A DNA stretch of 64,000 nucleotides from Adiantum capillus-veneris (lineage: Eukaryota > Streptophyta > Polypodiopsida > Polypodiales > Pteridaceae): positions 110,976,141 to 111,040,140 of the forward strand of contig CM043942.1 of NCBI GenBank assembly GCA_014529385.2, read 5' to 3'. The translations under genes and the position numbers were made by a program. Below, piece by piece: positions 19,771 to 31,546 of the stretch (positions within the stretch are counted from its first letter, which is position 1; each line of letters begins with the position of its first letter). A model generated the notes under the pieces. That model did not search any database, was not told where the DNA came from, and saw only the letters and a list, made by a program, of their open reading frames with translations.

Positions 19771-21745
19771 GGTGCTACAAAGCACATTACCTCACATCAT
19801 GAATTGTTCACCTCTCTCGAGTATGTCCCTCATGGGAATTCAGTCACTTGTGCCAACAATGCCTCTTATCCGGTTTGGGGAGTTGGAAAGATTGTGCTTA
19901 CTGCTGTAAATGGAAGTTCCTTCACACTTTTTGATGAACTTTATGTACCTGGGATCAAGTAGAATCTCTTGTCTATATCTGCACTTGCTAGACTTGGACT
20001 TGTAGTCAAATTTGTGGATGACAGATGTACAGTTCATTATCTTAGTTTTGGTGATGAAATTGTTGCATCTGGCCTTTTGTGCCGTGGGTTGTATAAGCTC
20101 ACTTTGTATGACAAGTGTGGACAAAATTTTGCAAATACAGTTGCAGATTCAAGGGCTATTTCAGATGCAAATTTTTGGCATGCACGTTTTGGTCATCTGA
20201 ATTTTGCCAGTTTGTTGCGTTTGCAAAAATCTGATATGGTTGCTTCGTTGCCGCCTCTTGAAGCACCTGTCAAACATGTTTGTGAAGGCTGTATTTTTGG
20301 TAAAATACAACATTCTAAGTTTCCAAAGGATGGTTCAGTTAGGGCCACATGCAGGTTGAAGCTTGTACATAGTGATGTTTGTGGGCCCATGCAAACTCCG
20401 TCCTTGGGCAATTATTTATACTTTGTGACTTTCATTGATGATTACTCCAGGCATGCATGGGTATTTCCGCTTAAAGCGAAGTCCGAAGTTTTTATGTGCT
20501 TCAAACAATTTCTGGCTATGGCTGAAAAATGTATCGAAATGTACTAAGGGCACCCTCCATTCCGATCGAGGGGGGGAGTATATGTCTCACAAATTTAATG
20601 CATTTCTGGCTAGTCGTGGGATGAAATAACAATGTACAATTCCTTATACACCTCAGCAAAATGGTGTTGCTGAGAGGAAAAACAGGTCACTTACGGAAAT
20701 GGCACGATGTATGGTCAAAAGTCAAGCTTTGCCGCATTCTTTTTTGCTTGAGGCCATCATGTGTGCCACTTATGTACTAAACAGGTGTCCTACGAAAGCT
20801 TTGCAGTCTATTACTCCATATGAAGCATGGCATGATAGAAAGTCTTCTATTGAGCACATGCGTGTTTTTGGCTGTTTGGCATATGCTTTGGTGCCACAAA
20901 CACAACGCAGAAAATTGGATGATAAGGCTGTCAAATGTATTTTTGTTGGCTATAGTGCTGAAAGCAAAGGTTACAGGTCGTATCATCCACAAACAAACAT
21001 ATTCTGGTTTGACGGGATGTAGTGTTTGTGGAAGATTCTGTTCAGCCCTTGCTGTCATGTACTAGAGACAGTAATGCAAGCTCACAAGACATTTATGACA
21101 CTTTGTTGCCTCTTTTTAGTGGTGGAAAGAAAAATGTAAGTTCCAATGAGGAAAATGTACAACCTATGGGGGTTTCTAAAAATGTTATAGATCAGCCTAT
21201 TACTGATGAAGATGTACATGATGTACTTGATGAGGAAAGGGATGAAAATGAGTAGGCTAGAGGTATGCCAAAATGGATGGTGCACACTTTGCATGAAAAT
21301 AAATTGGATGCACCTTTGTCTAGTTGTACTGGTTCAGGCTCTCACCATGCATCTTATGCATCAGATCGTTATGCTTTGGCTGTGTCTAGCTTACATGATG
21401 TTGAGGAGAGTCGGTCTTTTGATGAAGCATAGAATTCTATGCTTTTGATGAAGCATAGAATTCAAAAAATTTGATGGCTGGCATGCAATCAGAATATGAT
21501 GCACTTATAGAAAATGACACATGGACTTTATGTGATTTGCCTCCTGGCAAAAGGGCCATTGGTACAAAGTGGGTTTACAAGTTGAAACACAAGCCGGATG
21601 GTGAGATCGATCGCCATAAGGCTCGACTTGTTGCAAAGGGTCATGCACAACAAAAAGGCATAGATTATGAAGAGACTTTTGGTCGCACTTGTCGAATGAC
21701 TACTGTGCATTTTCTATGTGCATTGGTAGCTCATTTTGGTTAGGA
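19770..21745 (+). pseudogene. Copia B protease, integrase and RT N-terminal part
   Basis: In order: YFDSGATKHI (protease active site), a GAG-pre-integrase segment (WHARFGHLNF, CEGCIFGK), the integrase core with HSDVCGPM (first Asp), LHSDRGGEYMS (second Asp) and NGVAERKNRSL (Glu), then the RT start WVYKLKHKPDGE and QQKGIDYEETF. Copia order (integrase before RT) is evident. Multiple stops and frameshifts are present. The text ends at HFLCALVAHFG at 21745; the next codons of RT are found at 17622 on the other strand. Confidence 0.85.
21426..21443. repeat. 18-bp perfect palindrome within short duplication
   Basis: AGCATAGAATTCTATGCT, created inside a partial duplication of a TTTGATGAAGCATAGAATTC unit at 21417-21464. 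Copia C lacks it, so it arose in this copy. Confidence 0.7.
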
Positions 21746-23535
21746 GTATTTTTCCTTATCTCTTGTAAATAAATATACATCAATTAAAAAAATGAGGACC
21801 CTCCTCATTTGATTTCCTATATTTTCATATATATATTTTTTGTATATACAGCTAACACTATTCTAGATTCCATGAATTAATTATATACTAATCTGTTTTT
21901 TTCCATCATATCCATATATTATATTTGTACATAATCCACAACCATGCATGTTTTCAAACCTCTAGAAATCTATTAGGTCATGCTCTCATGCAAGGAGGGA
22001 CTCACCTTTGGGACCTTATGTAAATTCAACAAAAAGGGGGGCCACTAAAGACTTTTTCATGAAGAAAAATAGGCATTTTGGTGGGATTTTTAATATCTAT
22101 CTCCACTCTGAATTTGAAGCCATGACTAGAATAAAAAATGTGGACCATGAGCTGAATAATCACCTCAACAAATTTGATAATTTTTGGAGCTACCATCTGT
22201 AAGATAGGATTTTCTTTGTGGACCCAGTCTGCCCACTTTTCTCACAAAGTAACCCATAGTCTTCTCTCACCTCCTTTCCTACTTCCACAGACACACACAG
22301 AATGATTTCTCTCTATTACTCACTCAAAGATGCAACTTCCATGGTTTTCTCTCACCCTATTTACCATTAGCCTCCCCTCTCACACATGTAGCTCTCTTCT
22401 GAAGCTCTACCTACATGGACACCACCTCCATATCTCTCTCTATTACTCCATTACAATTTTATTCTACCTTTCAAGAATGCATAAAAAATAAGCAACCTAA
22501 CCATAATCTCTTCAAAATGGGGGGTTTCTTATCAACAAACCCTCATTCTCTTTGTGGTGATTCGACTATGGCGACAGTGTGAAAAGAAGAAGAAAGAGAA
22601 CCGTGATTACTTTCGACAATCTATGCAAGGGTAAGTCCAAGATTCCTCAAGGATTCACCATCTGAAGGGTACACCATCTCATTCACCCCTCTTTTTTCAT
22701 CCTTCAAGTCATTCTACCCATTGTAACTATATTACTAACTTTTTCTAGTGATTACTGACATTAACTGCTAACCCTTTTTTGTAAATTGCACCCACTCTAC
22801 TCTACCTTGGAGTAGGCAACCTTACACAAAAAACACTCACCTCTCTAGAATCTTCTCTACTTCACCTCAATAACTCTCTTCTCTTGAGCCCACATCCATG
22901 TGACTCAAGAGACAAGAGAGCCCCACTCTCATAAGAACATTTAAAAAAATTCATGAACTTGGTTTTCTATGTAAGTATTGATTAGGAGATAATCCTTTAA
23001 GGGCTCTCCTCACCTATAAATAGAGCCCTTTTCCCTTTGTAAATGGCATGATCTCTACACTATTCCTTACTACTTTGAGCGTACCATTTTTCATCTTAAT
23101 TGTAGGGAGAGAGAGTGAGCTCTCTATACACCATTACTTGTGGTGTATAGGAAAGCTTCTTTGAGCTAGTTATACCATTGCAAGAGAGTTAGTGATTCAT
23201 AACTTCCAAATCAAAGTTGTACCTACTCTTGCACATCAATTGAATCAATAAGTTGGATTCTACCGTGGTTCAAAACTCTCTTGTGTCTCTCCAATTCACA
23301 CGCGTTTTCATTTTGAGATTCTTTTGTAGTATTTGCTCGTATGTGACTCAAGGGCTCTTGTGTTTATTTTTTGTTTCTTGGGAAACATTATAAGAGGGTT
23401 GTATGGTGAGAGGTTTCCCATAACCCTAAGATAATGTGTAGATCGCAATATCATCAAACTTAATTGTGTCTCTTGACTCTCCTCCAAGCTATTTATACAC
23501 CCGTGTCAATCACTTAAAGTGAATCTTAATTCTTG

Positions 23536-23591
<56 letters not shown>

Positions 23592-23811
23592 GGTGCTTGG
23601 TGTGTGTATTTGTAGCATTGATATTAGTGTTAGTGTACCCTTCCTTCTCGCTTGTATTGCTCAGGGATTGTCCTCTTTGGCATCCTAGTTCTCTCTCTTT
23701 CACACTTATTGTTGGCTGTGTTTGTGGTTGCCCAACCCCAATTGAGCATCACGATAGCGTTGAGGGGTGTTTAGAGGTTGCCTCTCCTGCTGCCCTCCTT
23801 GGACTACCTCA
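21746..23811 (+). repeat. Gypsy G3a 5' LTR
   Basis: At least 2,066 bp, ending GGACTACCTCA before the primer site. It contains the conserved U3 motif (22219), a TATA box (23015) and a (CT)n tract (23542-23590). The same sequence, reversed, occupies 41270-43073. The left end is missing because the Copia B fragment abuts at 21745. Confidence 0.8.
23015..23021 (+). promoter_or_regulatory. TATA box of G3a LTR
   Basis: TATAAAT in CTCACCTATAAATAGAGCCC, matching the CACCTATAAA context of the G1 LTR. The leader ORFs and gag lie downstream. Confidence 0.6.
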
Positions 23812-23815
23812 ATTT

Positions 23816-23832
23816 TGGTGCCCCCACTGAGG
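23816..23832 (+). promoter_or_regulatory. G3a primer-binding site
   Basis: TGGTGCCCCCACTGAGG, four bases after the LTR end. It differs from the G1/NA primer site, so this element uses another tRNA or another register. The tRNA is not identified. Confidence 0.6.
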
Positions 23833-23888
23833 ACGTCTTGTGTATGTTTTTGTGAATACTTAGCCTTTACAGAAATCAAGTAGCTTGC

Positions 23889-24101
23889 ATGAATCACGAG
23901 AGTTTGTATGGTCCTTTGATTCCCATTACAAGGCATAAGATACACATAATTCTTAGTAGTAAGTTGCAATTTCAACGTGTACTTTGTAGGATTCTAGGTC
24001 CTCTTAGGTTGGCTGAGATAAACGCTTCTGTAAATCCTTTTATTTTGCCTCTCATTAGGTACGATATTAGCTTAGACGTCTATATTTTTGTGTTATTTTA
24101 A
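23889..24101 (+). CDS. small leader ORF, 70 aa (type 2, G3a)
   Basis: A 70-codon ORF starting 56 bp after the primer-site string. Segments: LIPITRHKIHIILSSKLQFQR, RLAEINASVNPFILPL, IRYDISLDVYIFVLF and stop. It aligns without gaps to the G1 ORF at 8370-8582 over its full length, with a majority of synonymous codon differences at identical residues. It comes first in G3a, whereas the type 2 ORF comes second in G1. No known family recognised. An intact frame in an element whose gag and pol are full of stops is notable. Confidence 0.6.
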   Translation: MNHESLYGPLIPITRHKIHIILSSKLQFQRVLCRILGPLRLAEINASVNPFILPLIRYDISLDVYIFVLF

Positions 24102-24122
24102 GCATTAGAACATGCATAGGCC

Positions 24123-24341
24123 ATGGATAATGGCCCAAGAATAGAGGTTTTTCTCTTTCATTTCACTCCACACATTAAAATAAACATTGTAATTAGTAGG
24201 AAAATCCATTTTCAACAACGTATGATGTTCATGTTTGGTGCCCAAAGAGTAGGAGAAATTCTCGCATCACCAAACCCTCTTATCCTACCTCTTGCTAATT
24301 ATCATAGATCATTTGATGTTCATATTTTTATTTTATTATAG
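24123..24341 (+). CDS. small leader ORF, 72 aa (type 1, G3a)
   Basis: A 72-codon ORF 21 bp after the previous stop and about 50 bp before gag. Segments: HIKINIVISRKIHFQQR, MFGAQRVGEILASPNPLI, LPLANY and SFDVHIFILL at the stop. It has the same length as the G1 ORF at 8155 and shares ISRKIHFQQR exactly. All four small ORFs in the window share an S-x-K-x-x-F-Q core, an N/D-P-x-I-L motif and a D-V plus hydrophobic C-terminus, so types 1 and 2 appear to be ancient duplicates. Function unknown. Confidence 0.6.
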   Translation: MDNGPRIEVFLFHFTPHIKINIVISRKIHFQQRMMFMFGAQRVGEILASPNPLILPLANYHRSFDVHIFILL

Positions 24342-24393
24342 AATAGATTGCAATTTAGAAAACATAAGTTTTTCTAAGAAAGAAAAAACAAAA

Positions 24394-25200
24394 ATGTGTT
24401 GTCACTTTGAAATTGATTCAATGGAGGCCCAATGCCAAATGTCAGGATATCCTCTCTTTTTTGGAGAGCCTGGCGAGGATGCCGAGCTATTTCTAGCTAA
24501 TTTCAAAATGGCGTACCTGATAAAGTGAGTGATAGGAGATATTGAATGCTTAGAAATGTTTGAATTGGTCCTTAGGAAGGATGCTAGCACTTGGTTTGAC
24601 TCTATATCTCAGGATGTTAAGGAAAACTATAAGAAAGTCGTTGATCATTTCAAGAGATATTTCTTTGACCCCCAAAGAACTCAAAAGCTATGGCAAGACA
24701 TCGTTTCTCACAAACAAAAATACTCAGATGACTACTACATGTATAAACAAGAGTTTCTATGTCTTTGGGTTGCATGGGTAAGAAACATTGCTAACCCTGG
24801 TGATGGTGTAGAGTTCTTAAAGAAGGAAATGTTCATGGCCGGTCTTTTCCTCACACTCAAGATAAAAGTCAAGGCGTGTGTTCCTCCTACCTTTGATGCA
24901 GCCGAAACTAGGGCTGTTAAGCATTATAGGAAACTCAAGCGTCTAAGAGGAGAGGTTTCAATAGAGGGTCCTATAGCTAAGGGAAAATTGCAAGCATCAA
25001 CATCTAGAGATATGCCTTAGGTAACAGCGGAGGTAATTGAAAAGTTAAATGAATCCTTAAACAACTTGTCAATCCACCTTGCACAAGCTGTAGGTCCCAA
25101 GGGACAAACAAAGAAAGCTGAGGAGCGAGAGCCACAACGTAGGAGACTTTTGTAATGTTGGAATTGCGGAGAGTCTGGACATGGGATGTATAATTTCCTT
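24394..25200 (+). pseudogene. G3a gag and zinc knuckle
   Basis: The first ATG is at 24394. Segments: PLFFGEPGEDAELFLANFKM, a TGA at 24526, then DASTWFDSISQDV, HFKRYFFDP, SDDYYMYKQEFL and the PPTFDAAETRAVKHYRKLK end, stopping at 25018. A zinc-knuckle start, CWNCGESGHGMYN, is at 25158-25196, but its last cysteine is missing. This is a gag with the F-x-G-E start common in plant Gypsy elements. Confidence 0.75.
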
Positions 25201-25646
25201 GGCCACGTGGGGAGCCAGGGAGACCTAACTTGAATTACCCAAAGGTGAATTCAGATGAAGGAACTAGTCAACAACTAGGGCTTCTACAAAGGCCAAATGG
25301 AGCCTCCACAAGGAGTGGAAGGCGTTCCACCTTTGTGAGATCCAAATGTGCATGTGGTAGAGGTGACAAATTCAAATGAGATTGACCTGGAAGAAAATGG
25401 CATCAAGCGTGGCCATGGAAAAGGTAAGGAGAAAGAAGGAGTCAGTCACAAACTGACCATGGACAAGAGAAGAAGGTGAAGGAGACCAAGGAAGCCAAAA
25501 GGACTAGACATCATATCAACCTCCAAGAATTTCCTCTTGGACATGGTATGGCTCCATACAATCTGTTGGAAGACATGAGAGGTAAGGGTCCTGATATCTC
25601 ATGGCCTCAATTTCTTACATAATGCCCACAAGTTAGGAGGGATTTA

Positions 25647-26013
25647 ATGAAGGCAGTTAGTAGTAGGGGAAAGGTAAAAGAGAGTGTTCCTGTTGTAAAA
25701 AATGCACAAGATGAAATGAATGAGGATATTACACCTGTGCTAGATTGTTACATCAAAAGAAGGTTGGTTAGGAAAGGTCTTGTGGATGGGGGTTCACAAA
25801 TTTTCATCATTACAGAAGGACTTATGCAAAGACTAGGCATGCATATCCGTGAGACACCTGAAATCAAAGTGAAAATGGAAAACAATATCAAGGCTAGGTA
25901 CGTAGGCATTTGTAAAAATGTCTTTGTGGAGGCCTCTGGCATTAAGAAGGCGGTGGATTTTTATGTTATGTTGACCAAGGGAAGTGGCTATTTATTTATC
26001 CTAGAAAGACCAT
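25647..26013 (+). pseudogene. G3a protease domain
   Basis: GLVDGGSQIFII carries the active-site Asp in a DGGS context (25786-25800). It is preceded by KRRLVRKG and followed by MQRLGMHIRETPEIKVKM and VDFYVMLTKGSGYLFIL, matching the retropepsin-like fold. It stops at TGA near 26012. Gag-protease linker text with stops lies at 25200-25646. Confidence 0.7.
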
Positions 26014-26370
26014 GACTAATGAAAATGCGAGCTTTGAAGGATTGGGAAAGTAGAAAGTTGATTTGCAGGAATGACAATCATAAGAAGGTTGTCTTTGGCA
26101 TGAAGGAGAAAAATCAAGAGAAGCTCCATGACGAATCATCTCAAAGTGAGACAGAGGAAGAGTGGACTGATAGCACTTTACAAGAAGAAGGTAGCGGTAG
26201 CACCACAAAAGAGGAGTCTTCCATTGAAGTCATGGGGGTGAGGTTTAATCCAAACAACCAAAAGACCTCTTGTCAAGGTTTGGAGGAGGTAGGTTCCCAA
26301 GAGAACCAAAATGTGGAAGATGAAGGAATGTTAGAAGGTATGTTGTCATGAAAGAGAGGAGTTCAAAAGA

Positions 26371-27243
26371 GTGTTAAGAAAACTTCCTAGGACTTTTTTT
26401 AAAGACTACACCGACGTGCGTGGAGTAGATGATGTTCAACACAAGATCGAGCTAAAATCAGAGGCCACACCTAAGGCTCAAAAGCTACGAAGGCTAGGAG
26501 TCATCAAGGAGCGGGCTTTACTCAAGGAGGTAAGAAAGCTTCTAGCAGTAGTTTTCATTTATCCAGTGGAGAATTCAGAGTGGGTCTCTCCCGTTGTTTT
26601 CACTCCCAAGAAGAATGGCAAGTGGAGGGTGTTTGTGGTTTATCGTCCACTAAATGAGGCAACAAGAAGATATCACTTTCCCCTCCCATTTCAGGATGAG
26701 ATACTAAATGAGGTAGTTGATCACTAGAAGTACACTATGTGAGATGGCTATTCAGGTTACTTTCAAATAGGTATCGCATTGGAGAATCAGATGAAAACAA
26801 CCTTCATCACTCCTTGGGGTTATTTTGCTTTCAGAGTCATGTCATTTGGCCTGACAAATGCTCCTGCAACTTTTCAACACTTCATGAACATGGTGTTTCA
26901 AGCATTCTTTGAAAAGTCCATTAAGGTTTTTATTGATGATTTTTGTATTTATAGCTCAAAACCATTGCATCTACAAAAGGTAGAAGAGGGTTTAAAGAGA
27001 CTCTATGATATGGGAGGTCAACTCAACCCCAACAAGTGCCACATAGGTGAGGATGAAGTGATCTTGCTTGGTCATAAAGTTTCTTACAAAGGCATCGAAG
27101 TGGATCCTTCAAAGGCAAAGGATCTTATTGAGTTACCATCACCCAAGAGTCTTAAGGAGGTCATCTCATTCGTTCAACAGGTGAAGTATATGTCATGCTT
27201 CATTCACTTAGCCTCGGAGTTACTTCACCCTTGCAAAAATTGA
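26371..27243 (+). pseudogene. G3a reverse transcriptase
   Basis: Ty3/Gypsy RT: IELKSEATPKAQKLRRLG, WVSPVVFTPKKNGKWRVFVV, YRPLNEATRRYHFPLPFQDE, a stop, DGYSGYFQIGIAL, TPWGYFAFRVMSFGLTNAPA, TFQHFMNMVFQ and the catalytic FIDDFCIYSS at about 26929-26958. HKVSYKGIEVDPSKAKDLI marks the connection. It differs strongly from the G1 RT (RVFVVYRPLN against RFIQDMQPVN), so the two elements belong to distant lineages. Confidence 0.85.
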
Positions 27244-27688
27244 CACAACAAGTCAAGTTTGTTTGGTTTGATGAGCTTGAAGAATGTTTTTGTAGCATCA
27301 AAGTCATTCTGTCAGAACTACCAACACTTATGCCTCCTTGTTGGGAGTACACATTCTTTGTTAGTTCTAGTGTGGGAAATAAACAATAGGTGTTTTTTTT
27401 CTACAACACGATCCCCACAGTATGAGGATGCAACCCATCTACTTTGCTAGTAGGGCCATGAATTCTTTGGAGAGAGGCTACACAGAAGAAGACCTCATGA
27501 TGATTTTTCTCATGTTTACGGTGAGAACGTTTAGATCCTACTTGCTACCAAAACCTTTTGTAATTCTCACTGAAAAAAAATTGTTCTCTTGGGTGTCATC
27601 TCAAATGAATCTTAGCACTAGGATCTGAAAGTGGATTATGGAGTTGCAAGAGTTCCAATACTCTTTCAAGGTAGAAGATAGTGTGCGT
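27195..27688 (+). pseudogene. G3a RNase H, interrupted
   Basis: Frame-shifted RNase H: LTQQVKFVWFDELEECF, YFASRAMNSLERGYTEEDL, FRSYLLPKPFVILTEKK and WIMELQEFQYSFKVEDSVR. It is cut at 27688 by the NA LTR. At least three frameshifts are needed, so it is dead. Confidence 0.75.
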
Positions 27689-29999
27689 TGTCGTGCATCT
27701 CCACTTCCATGATGGGAAAAAGAGCAGAGAAATGCAAGCTAAGCTTCTTTTAAGCCTACACATTTAGTGAGTTGTGATCAGGGCTTGTTAACAGGCCAAG
27801 TTTAATGATTAATGTATGCCAGATGCGGCTAAGAAGGGCCAACAGATGCCTGAATGATGCCAAAAATGAGTATGCTTGAAGTGGTCACAAATGGGATATT
27901 ATGATCTAGAACTGCAGTGCTTGAAGTTCTATACCGGCCTCTCTTTACGGCTCGTCGATAGGAGGTACGGTGAAGAAGTTATGGCATATTGAAGTTTGAG
28001 TCGATTGCAGATCTGTACAGGATTGGGCAACTGCAGCTGAGGTGACAAAAATGAAATGATTGCACGGACCTGGAGTGCTCACTTTGTGGAGCGCGTCGAT
28101 CTTTTCAGATCAGTGATCGGAGTCCCGATCGCCAAGATATTGGCCGATAAAGATTCACCGGGGGCCAGCTCCATACCAGTCAAGTCCGCTCGATCAGTGT
28201 GCCATTTTGGAATTTTGAGCAACGACCAGAGTTTTGAACGCAGTAGAATAAGTGCTCGAGGTAACAGTTCTTTGGTTGAGATGTATGCTGGATGTGATGC
28301 ACTTCAGAGAGCACAATAAATGCTTGAGTGGAATCTCTTTTAAGGTCGTCTCTTGATATGAGCAGCAGATTTCATGATGAGGTTGCTCGACGGGGGCTGC
28401 TAGGGAAATATGTTATGCTTACCAATGCCTTGTCCAATATTGTAACAGAGTGGCGCCTTTATGAAAGAATCATTTTCATGCCAAATGTGGTGCCCTTACA
28501 CAGCAAGCCGGCCACCAAAAGGCCGCCCAACTTAACCCATGAAGGCAGCCTAATTGTTTTGCTTGGCAATGCTTTGGCCGCTATGCATGTCGAATGTGGT
28601 GCCCTCATAAAATTGGCTAGACCGCCCTAAGGTAACCAAGTGGCAAGGCCGCCCAAGAGCTTAAATCAATGGCCGCCCAATTGCTTAAATGAAATAGGTC
28701 TTTTGTGTGTGAACAAGGAGGAAAGGAAAGCGTGAAGGCCAGGGGCGACGAGCAGGCAATGTGAGGGAGGAAGAGAGATGCGCAGGCTGCGTGGGTGCTC
28801 CAATGAGCGCGATGGAGAGACGAGAGTTGCTCAGCTAGCATGGGTGATGCCGTTCAAAGCCACTCACGGTGCATTTCGCGCAGGTCAAAAGTCGCCACTG
28901 CCATGTCATCGGCGCCGTTCCCACAAGGATGGCACCATCGTTGCATAAAAAGGAAGGGAGGCTATTAAAAGAAGGGGTCTCCAAGCGAAGAAAAGAGGGG
29001 ACAACGCGTGACGAAGGAAGAAAAGGGAAGGCAGGGGAACCGGAAATCTGGGCTCTCACTCTCTTCGCTCTTGTCGTGGGCTCGCAAACAAGCAAAGCTT
29101 GCTCTCTCTCGCTCTCATCCTCGGCTAACAAAGGAGGAAGGGAGAAGAGGGAATCGGAAAAAGGAGTTGAACAAGGGCAAGCTTGGCAAAGGGAACAGAA
29201 GAAAACCAAGGCGAGGCTATGAAGGAGGAGTAGAGATAACGAGGGCAAGGAAGGCAAGAAGGGGGAGGGCTCAGAGCTAGGAGCGGGAAGCAAGCTCTTG
29301 CTCTCTCTCTCGAGCTTGAACGAAGGAAAGGACCAAAGATATTTCTTTCTCTCTCTCTTGAACTTGCTCTCGGACATAACCAAGAAATCTAAAGGCGCTC
29401 TTGCTCTCTCGTGCTTGAGAAGGAGAGGATCTCGGAGCGTTGCATAAAGCTGGCATGAGCTTGGAAGAGGAAAGCAAGTGTATCGACCAAGCAAGGGATA
29501 AAGTTCCGACTAGCAATCGAAGAGAAGGAGAAGGTTGAAGCCTGTGAGCGGCAATTAAGCCAGTGCAAAGCATAAGGAGCAGAAAGCTGCAGAATAATTG
29601 ACAGTAAACTAAATCATGAAAACTCAGGCATTGAACAGAATTGAAGCTTGTTGAATCTAAGGGAACTCAAACCAGATAAAGAGACATGAGGGAGTTTCCA
29701 TCAACATCATTAGCTAATGTTTGATTAATCATTCTGTTAAACTCGGTGTCGTTATTAACAACCCGATTAATTCTATAAAGCGGGAGCTTAAACTCCTAGT
29801 TAGCAGATGATCCAAGTGACGGCGCTGTTAACAGCCCGCCTTGGCTACAGATTAAATTTTACTCAAACATATCAATCAATTAATTGATGATTACGGCGAT
29901 TGCCAGAGTCAGTTGCATCAATTGTTCTTGTTCTCTCTCTTTCTCACCTCCCACAGCCAAAGGCCCCCGGCTCATGTAGCGAACACATATCCCCCGACA
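27689..29999 (+). repeat. NA 5' LTR
   Basis: 2,311 bp from TGTCGTGCATC to CCCCGACA. The first 530 bp match 31563-32095 closely. The middle (28500-28680) repeats GGCCGCCCAA-type and AATGTGGTGCCCT motifs. Open frames on both strands around 28835-29494 show only low-complexity serine-, leucine- or lysine-rich text and no domain. The host flank at the left is GCGT, as for G1. Confidence 0.8.
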
Positions 30000-30003
30000 T
30001 CTT

Positions 30004-30023
30004 TGGTGAACCCGACGCGAAAC
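30004..30023 (+). promoter_or_regulatory. NA primer-binding site
   Basis: TGGTGAACCCGACGCGAAAC, identical to the G1 site at 8789-8808, four bases after the LTR end. Confidence 0.75.
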
Positions 30024-30062
30024 GAGCTGGGGTGGGAGGAAAAGGTGGAGAATTTCGATTAG

Positions 30063-31027
30063 ATGATGAAGATGATTGCAGGATTAAGTGCAAACGGTGT
30101 TGATGATAAGTCAACAGTTCCAAATTTTGCAAAGATGCTTCAATTGGTTCAAGGATCTCTGCTTGAAATAGAGACCGTAAAGAAGAAAAATCAAATCAAT
30201 GAAGCTTTGGATGCAGCTTTAGATGCACTATACGATGAGAGACGACTCTTTGATGAATACGATCCAAAGGGCTACCTAGAGTGCTATGAGCTGGAGACCA
30301 AGGTAAGAGGGATACCAGAAGAATTGATGATCAAATCTTTTGAGCGGTTAGTGAGTTCAGATGTGAAGTAGCAGATTCAAGAAGTTACCAAAGCTTGCAA
30401 TGATGACTGGGAGTTTTTCAAAGAAGCTATTGTGCAAGTACGTTATGAGTAGTATGAAATCTATCAAGAACAGAGTTCAAGTCTACTAGACTACGCAGAT
30501 ATTCGAGGACAAGTACGATCAAAGTTAGAAGCTGGGATTGATGAGTTTATTGTGCAGGATGCTACCTTCTTATAGGCTAATGATGAAGACATAGTTGAAG
30601 CTATGTATGCAAAGTTGGGTTTTGCAGATGTTGTGCATGAAGTAGAAATCTTTGAGGGTGAGGCTTTACAACTTGAGGATACACAGGGTGAATTTTTCAA
30701 AGAATCTACACATGCAGTTCAGGATCTACACAGAATGAATTGTGCAAAGAATCTACACATGCAGTTCAGGATACACAGAATGAATTTTGCAAAGAGCCTA
30801 TGCATGTAGTACATGAAGAAAAGAAATCAGGGGATCAAAACAGTGAAGTGGCTAAAGCTCAGGAAGAAATTTTGCAGTGCACCCAAATTCAAGTAGACAT
30901 GCAGGAAGATTTGGCTACAGGTGATACTTTTGCTACTAAACCAGAATTAGAGCAAAATTTTTCTCGTATAGATTCTACCATAGAGGTGATTGAAGATATT
31001 GTATGTATACATTTTGATACATTTTGA
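30063..31027 (+). pseudogene. NA gag-like gene
   Basis: Starts near MMKMIAGLSANG, then FDEYDPKGYLECYELETKVR, EELMIKSFERLVSSDVK, a TAG at 30369, and NDDWEFFKEAIVQVRYE. The order and spacing match G1 gag (YLREYVKEME, EIREHV, NWEELKVALKEEY), so this is a divergent gag of the same lineage. Further stops are at about 30450 and 30573. The C-terminal part has a repeated ESTHAVQD segment and then acidic, glutamine-rich text. No zinc knuckle is visible. Confidence 0.6.
30703..30815 (+). repeat. about 50-bp tandem repeat in NA gag-like gene
   Basis: Two full units and one partial unit built on CACATGCAGTTCAGGAT, ACACAGAATGAATT and TGCAAAGA. The units differ by two or three bases in length, so the repeat shifts frame. 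Confidence 0.75.
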
Positions 31028-31546
31028 TCTTTTAATAATCCTCTCTGGTTAACTCACGTGATAGCATACACATTCTAAAAAGTGACCGCCCCGGGATATG
31101 GATGGCTTCCTGATAACTTCTTTGGACAATTGATGAAGTATCTTTACATCTTTTAAGTTGGTTCTGCTACCAGAACTTGAGGTAACGGAATTGACGGCCA
31201 TTCCGTGTGCAGACAAAGTAAGGCATACTTGAGCTTGACAGGGTTCCTCAAAGCGAGCTTAATGGTCAAGCCGTGTGTATCATTAACTGGAGCACTTGAG
31301 TCTGGCGGGGTTCACTAAACAGGTTATCCATAATAGAATGCTTTGAAGATACGGCAGATACGGCTCAAAGTTTTTTGATGGGCAACTACCTAATGATTAA
31401 GCTAGAACATTGATGATAGGGTATAAGCCTTATTTCATTTTTCATATATTTACCAGCTACGTGACTCTGATGATAGGTAAGGTGCTTAAGGTACCTATAG
31501 CAGATGCAAATTGAAGTGTTGTTGGCACAGACCGGAGGCTGTGCAG

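Larger units (their letters stand above)
21746..27688 (+). mobile_element. Gypsy element G3a (LTR, leader ORFs, gag, protease, RT, RNase H)
   Basis: A Ty3/Gypsy element with 5' LTR (start lost at an inversion breakpoint), primer site, two small leader ORFs, gag, zinc knuckle, protease, RT and RNase H. It is cut at 27688 inside RNase H by element NA. Related LTR pieces are at 35225-35411 and, on the minus strand, 41270-43143. The coding regions carry many stops and frameshifts. Confidence 0.85.

Noticed and set aside
18081-21745. A separate, independent Copia insertion truncated by chance at 21745
   Set aside because: The breakpoint coincides to within 2 bp with the start of the minus-strand half, and the flanking gag halves are complementary, so one split element is simpler.
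28835-29494. 219-codon minus-strand open frame in the NA LTR
   Set aside because: Serine-, leucine- and proline-rich low-complexity text over a purine-rich LTR segment, with no domain and no copy in the truncated partner LTR to test it.
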